Positions 1-9,300 of a stretch of 26,744 nt of DNA are shown here, piece after piece (position 1 is the stretch's first letter; each line of letters begins with the position of its first letter). The notes below the pieces were generated by a model. It was given only the letters and a program-made list of their open reading frames with translations. It was not told the origin of the DNA and ran no database searches. Made by a program: the position numbers and the translations under genes. Origin of the DNA: Sphacelaria rigidula (lineage: Eukaryota > Phaeophyceae > Sphacelariales); assembly GCA_964200075.2 (NCBI GenBank), contig CAXNAA020000131.1, positions 1 to 26,744 of the forward strand, read 5' to 3'.

Positions 1-10
1 GCCATCATGC

Positions 11-127
11 TTACCGCAAAAAAAACGCAAGCGCGCAAAAAAAACGGTAACCTGGTTGCCTAGCTTACGCAGTGAGTAACGTGCTTTATAGCGCCATCGC
101 CAACCTACGCCAACCTACGCCAACCAT
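11..127 (+). repeat. Dispersed repeat B, copy 1
   Basis: This stretch aligns by eye to 3612-3718 at roughly 80 percent over about 80 bp. Shared blocks include two A-runs, CGGTAA, TGCCTAGCTT and GCAGTRAGT, then a CGCCAAYC tail; in this copy ACGCCAACCT is itself repeated in tandem near 107-127. A shorter relative with an internal deletion lies at 18150-18205. No coding potential or transposon termini were recognised, so it is probably a piece of an unnamed dispersed element. Confidence 0.6.
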
Positions 128-138
128 CGGGGGTCCGC

Positions 139-186
139 CCCTACAAAGCCGGGACGGAGCACGCCGGGTTGTTGCCGGACCAGGCT
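139..186 (+). repeat. Dispersed repeat A, copy 1
   Basis: A 48 bp block matches 3262-3309 in the same orientation with only three mismatches by eye. It is GC-rich and includes GACGGAGCACGCCGGGTT. Here it follows repeat B after about 12 bp, while the other copy precedes its repeat B by about 300 bp, so the two blocks are in swapped order. Confidence 0.65.
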
Positions 187-630
187 GAGGGTGAGAGGGC
201 GGGGGGGGCGGGAGGAGGGAACAACAGTGCAGGCAGGCAACCGCAAAATCATCAACAGGAGCAGCAACACACCTGCGCCAAACATCTAGGGCACGTGAGG
301 GAGCAACGGACAAAACACAACCGCCCGTGTAGTACAAGAACGGGCACTGTTGAGATGCGTCGAAGAGTTCGAACACATCCGAACCCCCCGGACACTTGGA
401 GAAGCAACTGGAAAGCCACGATAACCTCTACCATGCCGTGTAAACGACGAGGAAAATATGCGACACGACAGAAACACTTATAGAGGCGGTGAGGCGAAAA
501 CCCCAAAAGACAGTTGCACCGCGACTCACGAAGCCGTGACCATCGAACACCACAGCCGATAACGAGGTTGAAGGATATTTGGATATGCTCAACATGGAAA
601 ACGTAAGGAGCGAAAAAAAGTGAACTCAAA
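187..630. other. Intergenic stretch without recognised gene
   Basis: Open frames occur on both strands but overlap antisense, have no recognisable motif, and are most likely chance. A short G-run lies near 200-215. Nothing else can be supported before the foldback element begins. Confidence 0.5.
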
Positions 631-651
631 CACCTTGGATGGTAGTAAGCG

Positions 652-958
652 GTGCAATAGTTGAAAATACTTGCAAGAGAAACATTATTCAAGTATCCCG
701 CGAAAAAGTATCGAGCCAATTAATTGCCTCCATAGGTGGGGTGCAATAATCGCAAATAGTTGCACTAGGGAAAAAAGTGTACTGCGAAAAATTATCAAAC
801 CAATTTGCCCTCGATAGGTGGTGCAATATAGCAGCAAATAATTGCACTAGGAAAAAAAGTGTACTGCGAAAAAGTATCGAACCAATTTGCCCTCTATATA
901 GGTGGTGCAATAGTCGAAAATAGTTGCACTAGGAAAAAGTGTACTGCGTAAAGTATTC
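652..958. repeat. Tandem repeat, units of 80-89 bp, about 3.7 copies
   Basis: Units start at about 652, 741, 821 and 904. Each opens with GTGCAATA, continues to TTGCAC or a decayed form (a small hairpin), then AGGAAAAAAGTGTACTGCGA, GTATCGAACCAATTTGCC and a purine-rich GGTGG. The first unit is the most diverged and the last is truncated. The right arm of the element holds only one shortened, inverted unit (about 2421-2445), so the copies expanded only on the left. Confidence 0.75.
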
Positions 959-983
959 AGTTTTCCCCTTGGAGAAACTATTT

Positions 984-1007
984 CACACCCTGGACAATAC
1001 AATATGT
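984..1007 (+). repeat. Inner inverted repeat, left end
   Basis: The 24 bp block beginning CACACCCTGGACAATACAAT is inverted at 2397-2420 with one mismatch, and at 1780-1802 with about three mismatches over the aligned 23 bp. It directly abuts the first palindrome unit. Confidence 0.7.
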
Positions 1008-1740
1008 AATATATATTGCCCGCTCAATATATCGAGGCGTCAGGTGGTCAATATATATTGGGCGAGCAATATGATGACACGAGAGAGGGTCAATATATAT
1101 TGTGCCATCAATATATCAAGGCTCGCGACATGCAATATATACCGACCGAACAATATATCACGACACGCGCCACCTCAATATATATTGGGCGAGTACTATG
1201 TTGGTGCGAGAAGGCACCAGTGTATATTTATCGGGCAATATACTTGCTGCCACCCGAGGTCAATATATATTGACGATTCAATATACTCGACACCCGAAGC
1301 GCCAATATATATTGGGTGGACAATACACGAGGGAACCGACGGTCAAAATACATGTTGATGTAGCAAAATATACTTATCTTCAACATATAGATTGGAAATT
1401 GTATTGGAATCAGTATTGTGGGCAGTTCTTTGTTCGCGGGCGCCATTCAAATACGTATTTTACATGCCGAAATGCTCAATGTATTCCTCCGCAAGCGTGT
1501 TCAATATATATTGGCTGCACAATAGCTATCCGATCAGCGTGCGCAATATGTATTGGAAAAAAAATACTTCTGCATGGTTTGCGTTCAATATATATTACGG
1601 TAACAATATGCTACGCATCGCCTCGGCTCAATATACATTGACATACATTACTTCAAGATCATGACACGAGCAATATATGTTGTTGCTTCAATGTCTCCGA
1701 GGACATCTCAACACAATATATATATTGAAAGGACAATATT
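1007..1740. repeat. Palindrome array 1, period 42-43 bp
   Basis: Copies of CAATATATATTG or close variants start at 1007, 1049, 1091, 1133, 1176, 1218, 1261 and 1303, and again at 1502, 1544, 1586, 1629, 1671 and 1714. Most spacings are exactly 42 bp, some 43. In most units a half-site CAATAT begins 18 bp after the palindrome start, so the unit is palindrome, 6 bp spacer, half-site, then about 18 bp of variable GC-richer sequence. The stretch about 1344-1500 is a decayed version of the same pattern. It has few stops because the motif contains none, so long frames across it are not evidence of coding. Confidence 0.8.
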
Positions 1741-1779
1741 CGCGCTGGCTCCAATAAAAAGTATCAGTATCATATTGGA

Positions 1780-1802
1780 ACATACTATATTGTCCAGGGT
1801 AT
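1780..1802 (-). repeat. Internal copy of the right-hand inner inverted repeat
   Basis: The sequence ACATACTATATTGTCCAGGG is in the same orientation as the element's right inner end at 2397-2420 and inverted to the left end at 984. It delimits an 819 bp sub-element (984-1802) and suggests that two related elements are nested or fused. Confidence 0.6.
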
Positions 1803-2158
1803 AAGCAACACAGCCCCGGTGACCACAGGGGTACCAAAATGCGCATATCGACCCGCGTTTTCTGTCGTCGTGACGTTTAGCCAAGATGTTGATATTACAT
1901 GCTGGAAAGGGGATGGGCGGCCCCGCACCGGTGACCAGATAGATATCAGGAGGCATATATACCGGGTCGCCTCTTCTGTCATCATATTCTCCAACCAGTA
2001 TACATATATATATATATATATCGAACGCATTCAACAACTTTCCGCAGTAATGCACGCGAACTTCTGCGGCTCCCTTTAAAGCTTTTCCCAATCTGCACGG
2101 GCTCCGGCATCCATCGCGTCTTGATCTCTCCTAGAGCGTACACGATACTTATAATATC
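1803..2158. other. Unique spacer between the two palindrome arrays
   Basis: This 356 bp is not made of the 42 bp unit. It contains two GGTGACCA boxes (about 1818 and 1930) and a short AT dinucleotide run at 2004-2021. No protein motif was recognised. It could be a separate insertion or the internal region of a second element that lost its left end. Confidence 0.5.
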
Positions 2159-2394
2159 TAATATATATTGGCCGGCCAATACATTGTCACCCACGCAGAC
2201 CCAATATATATTGATGGAACAATATGTGTTCAACCCGTTAGTACCAATATATATTGGGCAGGCAATATGTATGCAGTCCCACGACATCAATATATATATT
2301 GGGCGCGGAATACGTGTGCAGTCTACGGGTACCAATATATATTACACCGGCAATATATCGCAAAATTCCAATATGATCGACTAATATATATTGG
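2159..2394. repeat. Palindrome array 2, period about 43 bp
   Basis: CAATATATATTG variants start at 2159, 2202, 2245, 2288, 2333 and 2382. The half-site CAATA(C/T) again begins 18 bp into most units (2177, 2220, 2263, 2351). The 2288 unit has a 14 bp version of the palindrome, and the spacing to the next unit grows to 45 bp accordingly. The last spacing, 49 bp, contains an extra CAATATG. Confidence 0.78.
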
Positions 2395-2396
2395 AA

Positions 2397-2420
2397 ACAT
2401 GTTGTATTGTCCAGGGTGTG
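2397..2420 (-). repeat. Inner inverted repeat, right end
   Basis: This is the inverse of 984-1007 with one mismatch. It is followed directly by the inverted GTGCAATAGTTG block and then the outer terminus ATCCAAGGTG. Confidence 0.7.
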
Positions 2421-2459
2421 AACTATTTGCAACTATTGCACCCCCTGTTATCCAAGGTG

Positions 2460-3261
2460 TGAGAATGAACAGCACACGAGTGTCGACTGAAAGGCGAAGA
2501 GGCTAGTCCACAAACGCCAACGAGCAATGAAAATTCGCCACAAGGAGAAAGAAAGACGCTAAAATTGCACATACAACTGAAACCGCCACGCTCTGTCTAC
2601 GACTCACATGTACATCACATTGTGAATCTGTGTCTGCACGTGGGGGAAAGATCTCAGATGAACATTCGAGGAGGACGAAGGGTCCAAGGGAGACAGAGAG
2701 AAGTAAAAAAATGTATTCATACAACCGTACTCACCTCGTCCTGCCAATCAATCATCTACAAATCAGCGGGAGGTGGGGTGAGGGCAACAAGCAGATTATC
2801 ATGTACGCCTAAATTCGCCACGTCACGTCACACCCCGCCCGCTCGCCCGCCTACAACTCATACGCAAATCAGGAGAGGCGTACTCATCTGCTGCCGGCCT
2901 TAGTCATTCGAGCATTGGTCACGCATCCCTTCCGAAGCGGAGCACTGTTTCTACTCCTAGTCGACACCTCAACCATTTGGGCGCACATGATGTTTTCCCC
3001 TATACATCACATGATAATATTTCACATATCTTATCCCCTTCCTGCTTCGCCGTCTGAGGTCGTTATCTCTCTACTAGCATAGCGATCGTTTTCTCGGTAT
3101 TGTACTCTCTGGTGTACCGAACGATTCCATGTCACATTCGTTTGGTACCTCATCTCCTCTGATACGCCCAGTTCCTTGTGTATTGTAGTTCACACGCCAT
3201 CAATAGGGGGTATGTACTCAACATCTTGCGGGTCGTAGTAAAAAGACCGTTGGCCTCGCAT
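2460..3261. other. Intergenic stretch with one dispersed repeat
   Basis: No recognisable gene on either strand. The only structured piece is repeat C at 2871-2943. Short open frames around 2503-2903 overlap antisense and show no motif. Confidence 0.45.
2871..2943 (+). repeat. Dispersed repeat C, copy 1
   Basis: This 73 bp block aligns without gaps to 16627-16699. Shared words include GGCGTACTCAT, CTTAG, CACGCAT and CGGAGC. The second copy lies in IFT121 intron 1, directly next to a repeat D copy. Confidence 0.6.
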
Positions 3262-3309
3262 CCCTACAAAGCCGAGACGGAGCACGCCGGGTTTTCGCCG
3301 GACCAGGCT
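3262..3309 (+). repeat. Dispersed repeat A, copy 2
   Basis: Near-identical to 139-186 (three mismatches over 48 bp by eye). It lies inside overlapping open frames on both strands (3178-3603 plus, 3190-3525 minus), neither of which is recognisable, so those frames are best seen as part of a repeat-derived region. Confidence 0.65.
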
Positions 3310-3611
3310 CGCAACCATCAACAAGCAAAACGTCGTGATGTGTTCGACCGTGCGCACGGGAAGGGTGATCTGCATCCTGCTACGATCGTTCGGGCTGAAG
3401 CGCACTTGTTGATGGGATACGGATGGCAGCCTCGAATGAGTTGCTTCATTTTCTGGTATCGCCGCCTCCAGAGACAGCCAAGGCTCACACACTGCCTTAT
3501 GGGTATCTCGCCATTTCAACGACACGTAGTTCGAAACGTAGTACGATCATCCCATTTGCGCGGACTTGAGGTTCTCCACCTCGCACAAGGTGATCCAACT
3601 TGACCCCTATG

Positions 3612-3718
3612 GATACCGCGAAATAAACGGAAGTGAGGAAAAAATACGGTAATCTAAGTGCCTAGCTTGTGCAGTAAGTGGCGTGTTTTACACGGTCGTT
3701 GCCGACCGACGCCAATCC
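3612..3718 (+). repeat. Dispersed repeat B, copy 2
   Basis: This matches 11-127 over an A-rich lead, CGGTAAT, TGCCTAGCTT and GCAGTAAGT blocks and the closing GCCAATCC. It lies about 300 bp downstream of repeat A copy 2. Confidence 0.6.
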
Positions 3719-3740
3719 TTGAAGGGGGACATCAATCCTA

Positions 3741-3773
3741 GGGGGGGGGGAACGAGGGAGGGGGGGAGGGGGG
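3741..3773 (+). repeat. G-run cluster
   Basis: Runs of ten, seven and six or more consecutive G occur within 33 bases, enough G-tracts for a potential G-quadruplex on the plus strand. Functional relevance is unknown. Confidence 0.6.
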
Positions 3774-5445
3774 TAAGCGAAATCCATCATACACCAACGG
3801 AAAGAGAAAAATACTGAAGGGTACACGGGGCAGAATTTTCTCGAAAGCAAAAATGAAGCAATTTTGATCGAAGTGGGGGGAACAGGATAGGCCTCCTCAT
3901 GCGGGCGTTTCGGAGAAGGGGACAAAGTAAAGGTTAAACTTCAGGAGAGACGGATCTGATATAATAGCTTCGATCGAAAAAAGCTTGACGCATTTTTTTT
4001 CTGTAAATTACAGGAGAGACACAAATTTAATAACTCCAACTCGAAAATTCTCCATGCATATATATATTTACATATATAGTGTATTGCGACCTGTCCCCTG
4101 AAAAAACAGATGACACGAAAATTCTTCAATTTCAGAGGTTCTCCGAAGACAAAGGCTGCGGCTTGAGAGCTAGCTCCGCGGGGACAGATGCTGTGATTCG
4201 AAGCCAACTGTGAACATTAAGGTACATTCAATACAGTGCCTGCAAGTCAGACATGCTGTTTACAGATAAAATCCAGGTCTTCATCACAGCCCCTGGGGGT
4301 GTTCTCTTCATCTATCCCTACATGCTTTTCAACGCCATTCATCGCGATACTACCAGTTTTATCACGTGTCGTCGTTACTTTGAACCCTTTGACCGGCAGG
4401 ACGGGTCAACCGTCGATTCGGTATCACTTTCACTCGAAACATGTGGCCGGCGGAAGATCCCCTCTGAACGGTACGACAGTTGAGTGCACAGCGAAGCCGA
4501 CCCAACACTGGTACGTACGGGCGTGTTTTGAAGTACCCGTGATACAGTCAGTGAGATGGGGTCTGATTTGAAGGGATCTTGAAAAGGCTTGCTGGCGAAA
4601 ACCTCTCGCACGGGGGGGTAAGAATTTTCTATTTTCTTCTATCCTTACAGTACTTGGAGGAGAGTGCCACCGGGTTACCGTTAGGGCCGCGTGGAAAGGG
4701 CGACTGAAGCTGTTTCGGAACAGTACAGTGTTGGGGTTCCAATGACGCTGCTATGCCGTGGGAATGGAGCGGAGTTCCTTTGTCCATCAAATCTCCATGA
4801 AGCGGCTACTCGTTGCTTGTCGCCGACTATGCAGGGAAACAGGGCAACATATTCCGCTGCGGTATGGCAGGGCCACCTGGACGCGAGTCCTGTCCTTTAT
4901 TGTCATTTGCTTTCGATACTACTGTGGTACCCTACGGTACTGTCTGCGGTGCATAAGCAGCTCAGTACAGGCACACAGTAGAGTTAGTAGCAGGCGGTGG
5001 AGAAAGCTTGTAGTGGGCATACGAGTATGAAGAGCGAGTTTTTGGTGGGCAAATGGAGATAGGCAATAAGTCCAATACCTTACGCGGTGCATTAGACCCG
5101 GCTAAAGCAGCAAATTAGCCCCGGCTAAAGCAGTTATTCCACCACCCATCGTTCAGTGGTGTGAAGTTTTGCGCCGAACAGACAATAGCCCAGGAGTTCG
5201 GAACGGCAGCCGCGAAGGGAATGCGGCGCATGGACAAAGTACAACCCCGACCCCAAAAAAATAGGTCTGAACTCCCCGAACATCCCGTTAACTCAAATGT
5301 TTTTGAGGAGATCTCCCCAACGTACAGTAGCTGCAGCTGTGTCGTTGACACGGAAGCATGGGTTCTCTGTCACCACGGGTGTTAACCTCCGTCAACCACA
5401 AGCGTACGATACTCGCAGATAACACGGTATGATAGCTCGACTCAC
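3774..5445. other. Region 3' of the GRASP exon without recognised exon
   Basis: This would be intron 1 of the minus-strand GRASP gene. I translated the minus strand here looking for the continuation of the GRASP domain (the conserved W-G-G/G-x-L-G-V region) and did not find it. A 14 bp direct repeat CCCGGCTAAAGCAG occurs at 5097-5110 and 5120-5133. Short frames such as 4253-4483 and 4691-4981 (plus strand) have no motif. Confidence 0.4.
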
Positions 5446-5575
5446 CATTTGCCGCTATGATGAAGTCGAAGAAAGAAACCAGCCCCACTTTGGACGCCGG
5501 ACTATTTGGCTGGACGCCCAGGACGCGATACCCGCATGCCTCAGCATCCTCCCCGCTGCTTTGTTTGTTTCCCAT
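5446..5575 (-). CDS. GRASP-type Golgi stacking protein, first coding exon (partial gene)
   Basis: The minus strand encodes 43 codons beginning MGNKQSSG and ending in FFDFIIAAN plus one base, then a consensus donor gtgagt at 5445. The segment GYRVLGVQPNSPA, K-V-G-L and FFDFIIAANG matches the start of the first PDZ-like domain of the GRASP55/GRASP65/Grh1 family, peripheral Golgi proteins that tether cisternae and act in secretion. The start at 5575 is chosen because M-G-x-x-x-S is an N-myristoylation signal, as in animal GRASPs. An in-frame ATG six codons upstream (5593) would bury that glycine. The remaining exons lie left of 5445 and are not recognised in the window, so either intron 1 exceeds 5.4 kb, the later exons are diverged, or the locus is broken. 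Its start codon is 681 bp from that of the divergent IFT121 gene. Confidence 0.75.
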
Positions 5576-6256
5576 CGCCTCGCCACGCTCCAATTTCGGA
5601 ACAATTTATCCAGCTTCCAGAAAACCAGTGCTGCTCCACGGCGTCCCAGACGGCGTACGGATTAAAGAGAGAGAGAACAAGAGTATAGCGTACTTCTTCT
5701 ATTCTGCTATAAATCCTTGTTGTGTGAACCCTTACTAACTAGCCCTTCACGGTGCAGTACACGCAGTGCCATACACTCAGGGCAGCGCTTCTTGTGTGCA
5801 GATCTCCCACTATCGATGGAAGACGGAAACGGAAATGTAACTGTCTTGTAACCGTCATTTTTTGCCCGACACTGCCCGTCGGACCACATCCTCTCACCGG
5901 ATGTTGCGGATATATGACGAAGTATGTCTGTTGTCATCCGTACTCGTTCATTTTTGGATACAGCAGAGAACAGCTCACGCGCTGCCGACTGTACCGATCC
6001 CGAGCATAGTCTCCATACCTTGCTGCCCAGTTGACTCTACGCGTGCCGCACCCCGACCGACTCACGCGACAGCTCGGTAGCACACCCAGCGCCGCTTGTG
6101 CTCGTAGAGAGGAGGAAGAAGGGGTGCCTTTTCAGGGAAAGGACGTCCACTCAATTGAGCAGCACATATGAAGGAAGGGATACATCGCTGGAGAGCCTAC
6201 GGTAGATACTAGCGTTGGCACGAGTGCAACATTCGCGGTAATAATCTAGAAAAGGT
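5576..6256. promoter_or_regulatory. Divergent intergenic region between GRASP and IFT121 starts
   Basis: 681 bp separate the two opposite start codons, so both promoters and 5' UTRs should lie here, unless non-coding first exons exist elsewhere. A CTATAAATC word at about 5707 on the plus strand is the only TATA-like sequence noticed, and it is far from the IFT121 ATG. A TAA in frame (6242-6244) lies just before the IFT121 ATG. Short frames here are not supported. Confidence 0.45.
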
Positions 6257-6373
6257 ATGTTCATTTACCTGAGCAAAAAGATCGCGATCCCCAATGGCAC
6301 TAAGCTGGATAGTTTGGCATGGAACCCGGCGCAGGGCTGGATCGCCTGCGGGGGATCCAACGGTCTCACGAAG
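6257..6373 (+). CDS. WDR35: IFT121 exon 1 (residues 1-39)
   Basis: Starts at ATG 6257, with an in-frame TAA four codons upstream. It encodes the family's characteristic N-terminus, [13 protein letters not shown], followed by [14 protein letters not shown] (first WD40 blade), and ends AAG before the donor gtgagc at 6374, phase 0. The next exon, which begins VLKLE, is 11.4 kb away. Confidence 0.93.
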
Positions 6374-9300
6374 GTGAGCCACCAGTCTGAATGTGCTACT
6401 TATTCATGTTTAGATCACAGGGCAATCACGGTCCCGAGATTGAGCGGCGAGTGGGTCATGCCCCCACAACTCTGTGTAGTAAACTGCGGATGATGGTCGA
6501 TTTCGGAATAATTTCAGGGGATTTATGTCATTCGAACTGAAGGCGAAGCAGTCCATTCGAGTCCACTTATGCCCGTGCACCGCTTTTTGTACTGAGTTTC
6601 GTCGACGACTACTCCAGGAGAACATACCTCAGCCTACTTGTAGTCAAAAGGATAACGTGGTTGACCTCTACAAGCTCAGCCGTGGCCACAAAATGGGCAT
6701 ACCCAAGATACCGTTCGTTACAGCACGAAGTAGACGGAAGCACTCGCCGAAGTGCACTCGAGGGAGAACAAATTGTCAACTGTAAACGCGGGAGAATAAT
6801 AGAGAAAAGGGAAGAAGTACTCGTAAGAGGGAAATGCTGGGAAGAAAGGGGAGCGAAAAACAAATGAGGGAAATTGTACACGTCTGTTGGAAAGTGTTCA
6901 TCAACTGGTTCGCAACGAGTCCGCCCGTGGTCACAAGTTAAACGCCCCTGAGGCACATAAACGAGACCACTCACTGAGGGACAATCGGGTGGAAACAGGA
7001 CGAAAGGGGACAACACACACAAACAAAAAATCGTCAGATTCGCCAGAGTAAGAGAGGCGCCGATAGAACCCACGACAGAGTCTGCCAGAACTCCAGGTAT
7101 GAATGAGGACGTTCAAGAATTACAGATGCGGAAGCACGTTGCTACTCAACAATCTGAAAACCACACTATGATATGAGAGGCAAGCACTCTCACTCACCCA
7201 ACAAATCTGAAGGACAGGAGACACAAGTAATAGTACGAGCGCGAACGAACGAGAACAACGGAAGAGGTCGAGAGGAAAGTGAGCTAAGCTCGAGCTGCAA
7301 GCAAGATTGAGGGGTGGTTGATGACCAGATAAGGTAGAAATATCAATCTTCCCCCCCGCCCCCTCCCGCCTCTTGTCAGGGATAGCGGGTGTGTCCGAAT
7401 ACCCAAATCCGGACGGATACACGACTTCAACGCGTATTTCCGCGAATCCCAACTCGAAGCTTACAACGTACGCATCCAGACTGGATCCAATGAGTTCATA
7501 AAGGGGTTACATGTCGAACAGTCGACTGCAGTAAGGATTATAGCCTCTGCCACACGATCTGGACAAAAAGACTTTCAACGAGGGACTCCTCCACTATTAC
7601 TGGCCTCGTGCTCCACAAGTCCTTTCTTCTCACTTGTTACTATCACGGAGTGATCCTCAACAGATCACATCACGAGCCAGACAGCAAGGGGCCACACAGA
7701 AGGGGGCCATCAATCCAGGATCCCCTATCCCCTGCCACTGCTCCAATCATGCATGCGGTTACACTGAAACCTACGGCTTGGTATCATTTCGGCTACAGCA
7801 CCCTCAAAGCGAGTTCAAGACAGACGAACGAGCTTGACAACCAACAAAAACCAAGGCGAAATCGCATGCGCCAGATCACAAAGAAAAATCATACTCCGAC
7901 GCTAGTTTACTGTCAACCGCAGTTGACGCAGCTCCTTCAATACAAATTCAGGCGCAGAAGAGTGAATCTGCCAAGAGACTTCCACGTACGTTCTTCAGCA
8001 CCGAACCCATCCCGATCGACCAAAACAATGATTTCACCATTGTCATCCTCAGCGACGTGCACCAAAGCATTCATCCGACATTCACCTTGAGCATACGAAT
8101 GCTGAAGTTCATCTTTTAGTTCCGCAGTGATGTGCAACTGCGAGTCAGCATAGAAACGCAAATGAGTGACGTGGGCCGAGTGTATGGCGCCAGAAACAAT
8201 GCTCTGTACCGAATACACGTGAGCGTGATCGGCTCCGACCACTCCCCATGGACGGACATCAACTTTGGCGTCACACCTTGCCTGCGAACACGGGCATACA
8301 ATACGAAATATCCAACTGCAAATTTGGGCAACACAGCCTGGCCCTGAGCACGCTTGCGTTTGGTTTCGCGAGACACCGCGGCAGCAGCTTGCACTTCGTT
8401 ACAAAACCGCACTTACTCGTCTCAAACTTTGTCACGCAACATATCAGCATCCATGACATCGACGTTCCACTCGCCGCCATGAAAACAAAACAGCGCGGAA
8501 AACCTTGTACGCGGCGCATGCCCAAACACCACACAATACGGAGTGTTACGGTAGCGTTCACGAAAATAAGTATTCAACGCCCACTGAGCGGCTGGCAAAA
8601 CATCAACCCATTTAGACACCAGCCGTCTTTGTTCTAACAAAATCAACCGCAAAGCACGAACAACCTCTCTCATCATGCGTTCACAAGCACCATTCGACCA
8701 AGGGGTATACGCAACAGCAAGTTGGTGCTGTACCTTGGGCGCGTCGCTCAGCTGCGCGATTACTTGATTCTTGAAGTGCGTGGCGGTATCACTAACCCAC
8801 ACACGCGGCACCCCCAAAGTCTTGCACCAATGCAGCAAGTGCTTAGCCGTACCCTCCGCGGTGCAAGCCTCGGTCGGCTCCAACCAAACGAAATTTGTTA
8901 AACCATCCATGATGACCAAAACGTACCGAAAATCACCCTCATCAGGCAAACCGTTAGCACCTTCAGATCCGCTACTTCCGACGTACAGAAAACCAAAATG
9001 AACAACTCCACCTGGCGCAGTATCATGCACAGTATCGCCATACCGACGGGGTACAGTCGCTCCAGCACGAGTGTCTACACAATGCAAACACTGGCGAACG
9101 AAGTCGCGGACGTGGAAATCCATATGAGGCCACACACAGTATTCTTTCAAACGAAACAGAGTCGGCGCCACACCACGGTGACCAGCCGACNNNNNNNNNN
9201 CACCATCAAGCGAGTTTGTAGAGCCTGATCGTCCGACGGAATCCACAAACATCACTACTGCCAACACGCACGCGAAACAAACTATCGTCAGCCAAGGCAG

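Larger units (their letters stand above)
631..2459. mobile_element. Foldback-type inverted-repeat element with internal palindrome arrays
   Basis: The left boundary CACCTTGGAT (631-640) is the exact inverse of ATCCAAGGTG (2450-2459). Just inside, both ends carry the same GGTGCAATAGTTG block in opposite orientation, left at 651-663 and right at 2431-2443. Further inside is a second inverted pair built on CACACCCTGGACAATACAA (left 984-1007, right 2397-2420). A third copy of that inner end, in right-hand orientation, sits at 1780-1802. Between them are two arrays of a 12 bp AT palindrome. No transposase or other protein is recognisable, so it would be non-autonomous. The outermost boundary and target duplication are not certain: the flanking ACTCAA and TGAGAA may be part of the ends or of the target. 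Confidence 0.7.

Noticed and set aside
939-1664. Long plus-strand frames across the palindrome array (QYILG, NIYWA type repeats)
   Set aside because: 42 bp is 14 codons and the motif contains no stop, so frames stay open by construction. 43 bp spacings change the frame, so no single 14-residue repeat protein is maintained.
1007-2394. CRISPR-like array
   Set aside because: The repeat is a 12 bp AT palindrome with a fixed half-site, the setting is an intron-rich eukaryotic locus, there are no cas genes, and the array lies inside inverted repeats.
3178-3603. Overlapping open frames on both strands
   Set aside because: They include dispersed repeat A, overlap antisense and show no recognisable domain; treated as repeat-derived.
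4618-4650. 33 bp GT-AG segment resembling a tiny intron (gtaaga to ttacag)
   Set aside because: Far shorter than any intron here and not flanked by recognisable coding sequence.
5115-5351. Minus-strand frame as GRASP exon 2
   Set aside because: It contains W-G-R-G but none of the following GRASP motifs, and splicing to it does not give a family-like sequence.
6609-7073. 154-codon minus-strand frame in intron 1
   Set aside because: Explained by purine-rich plus-strand composition; no domain seen.
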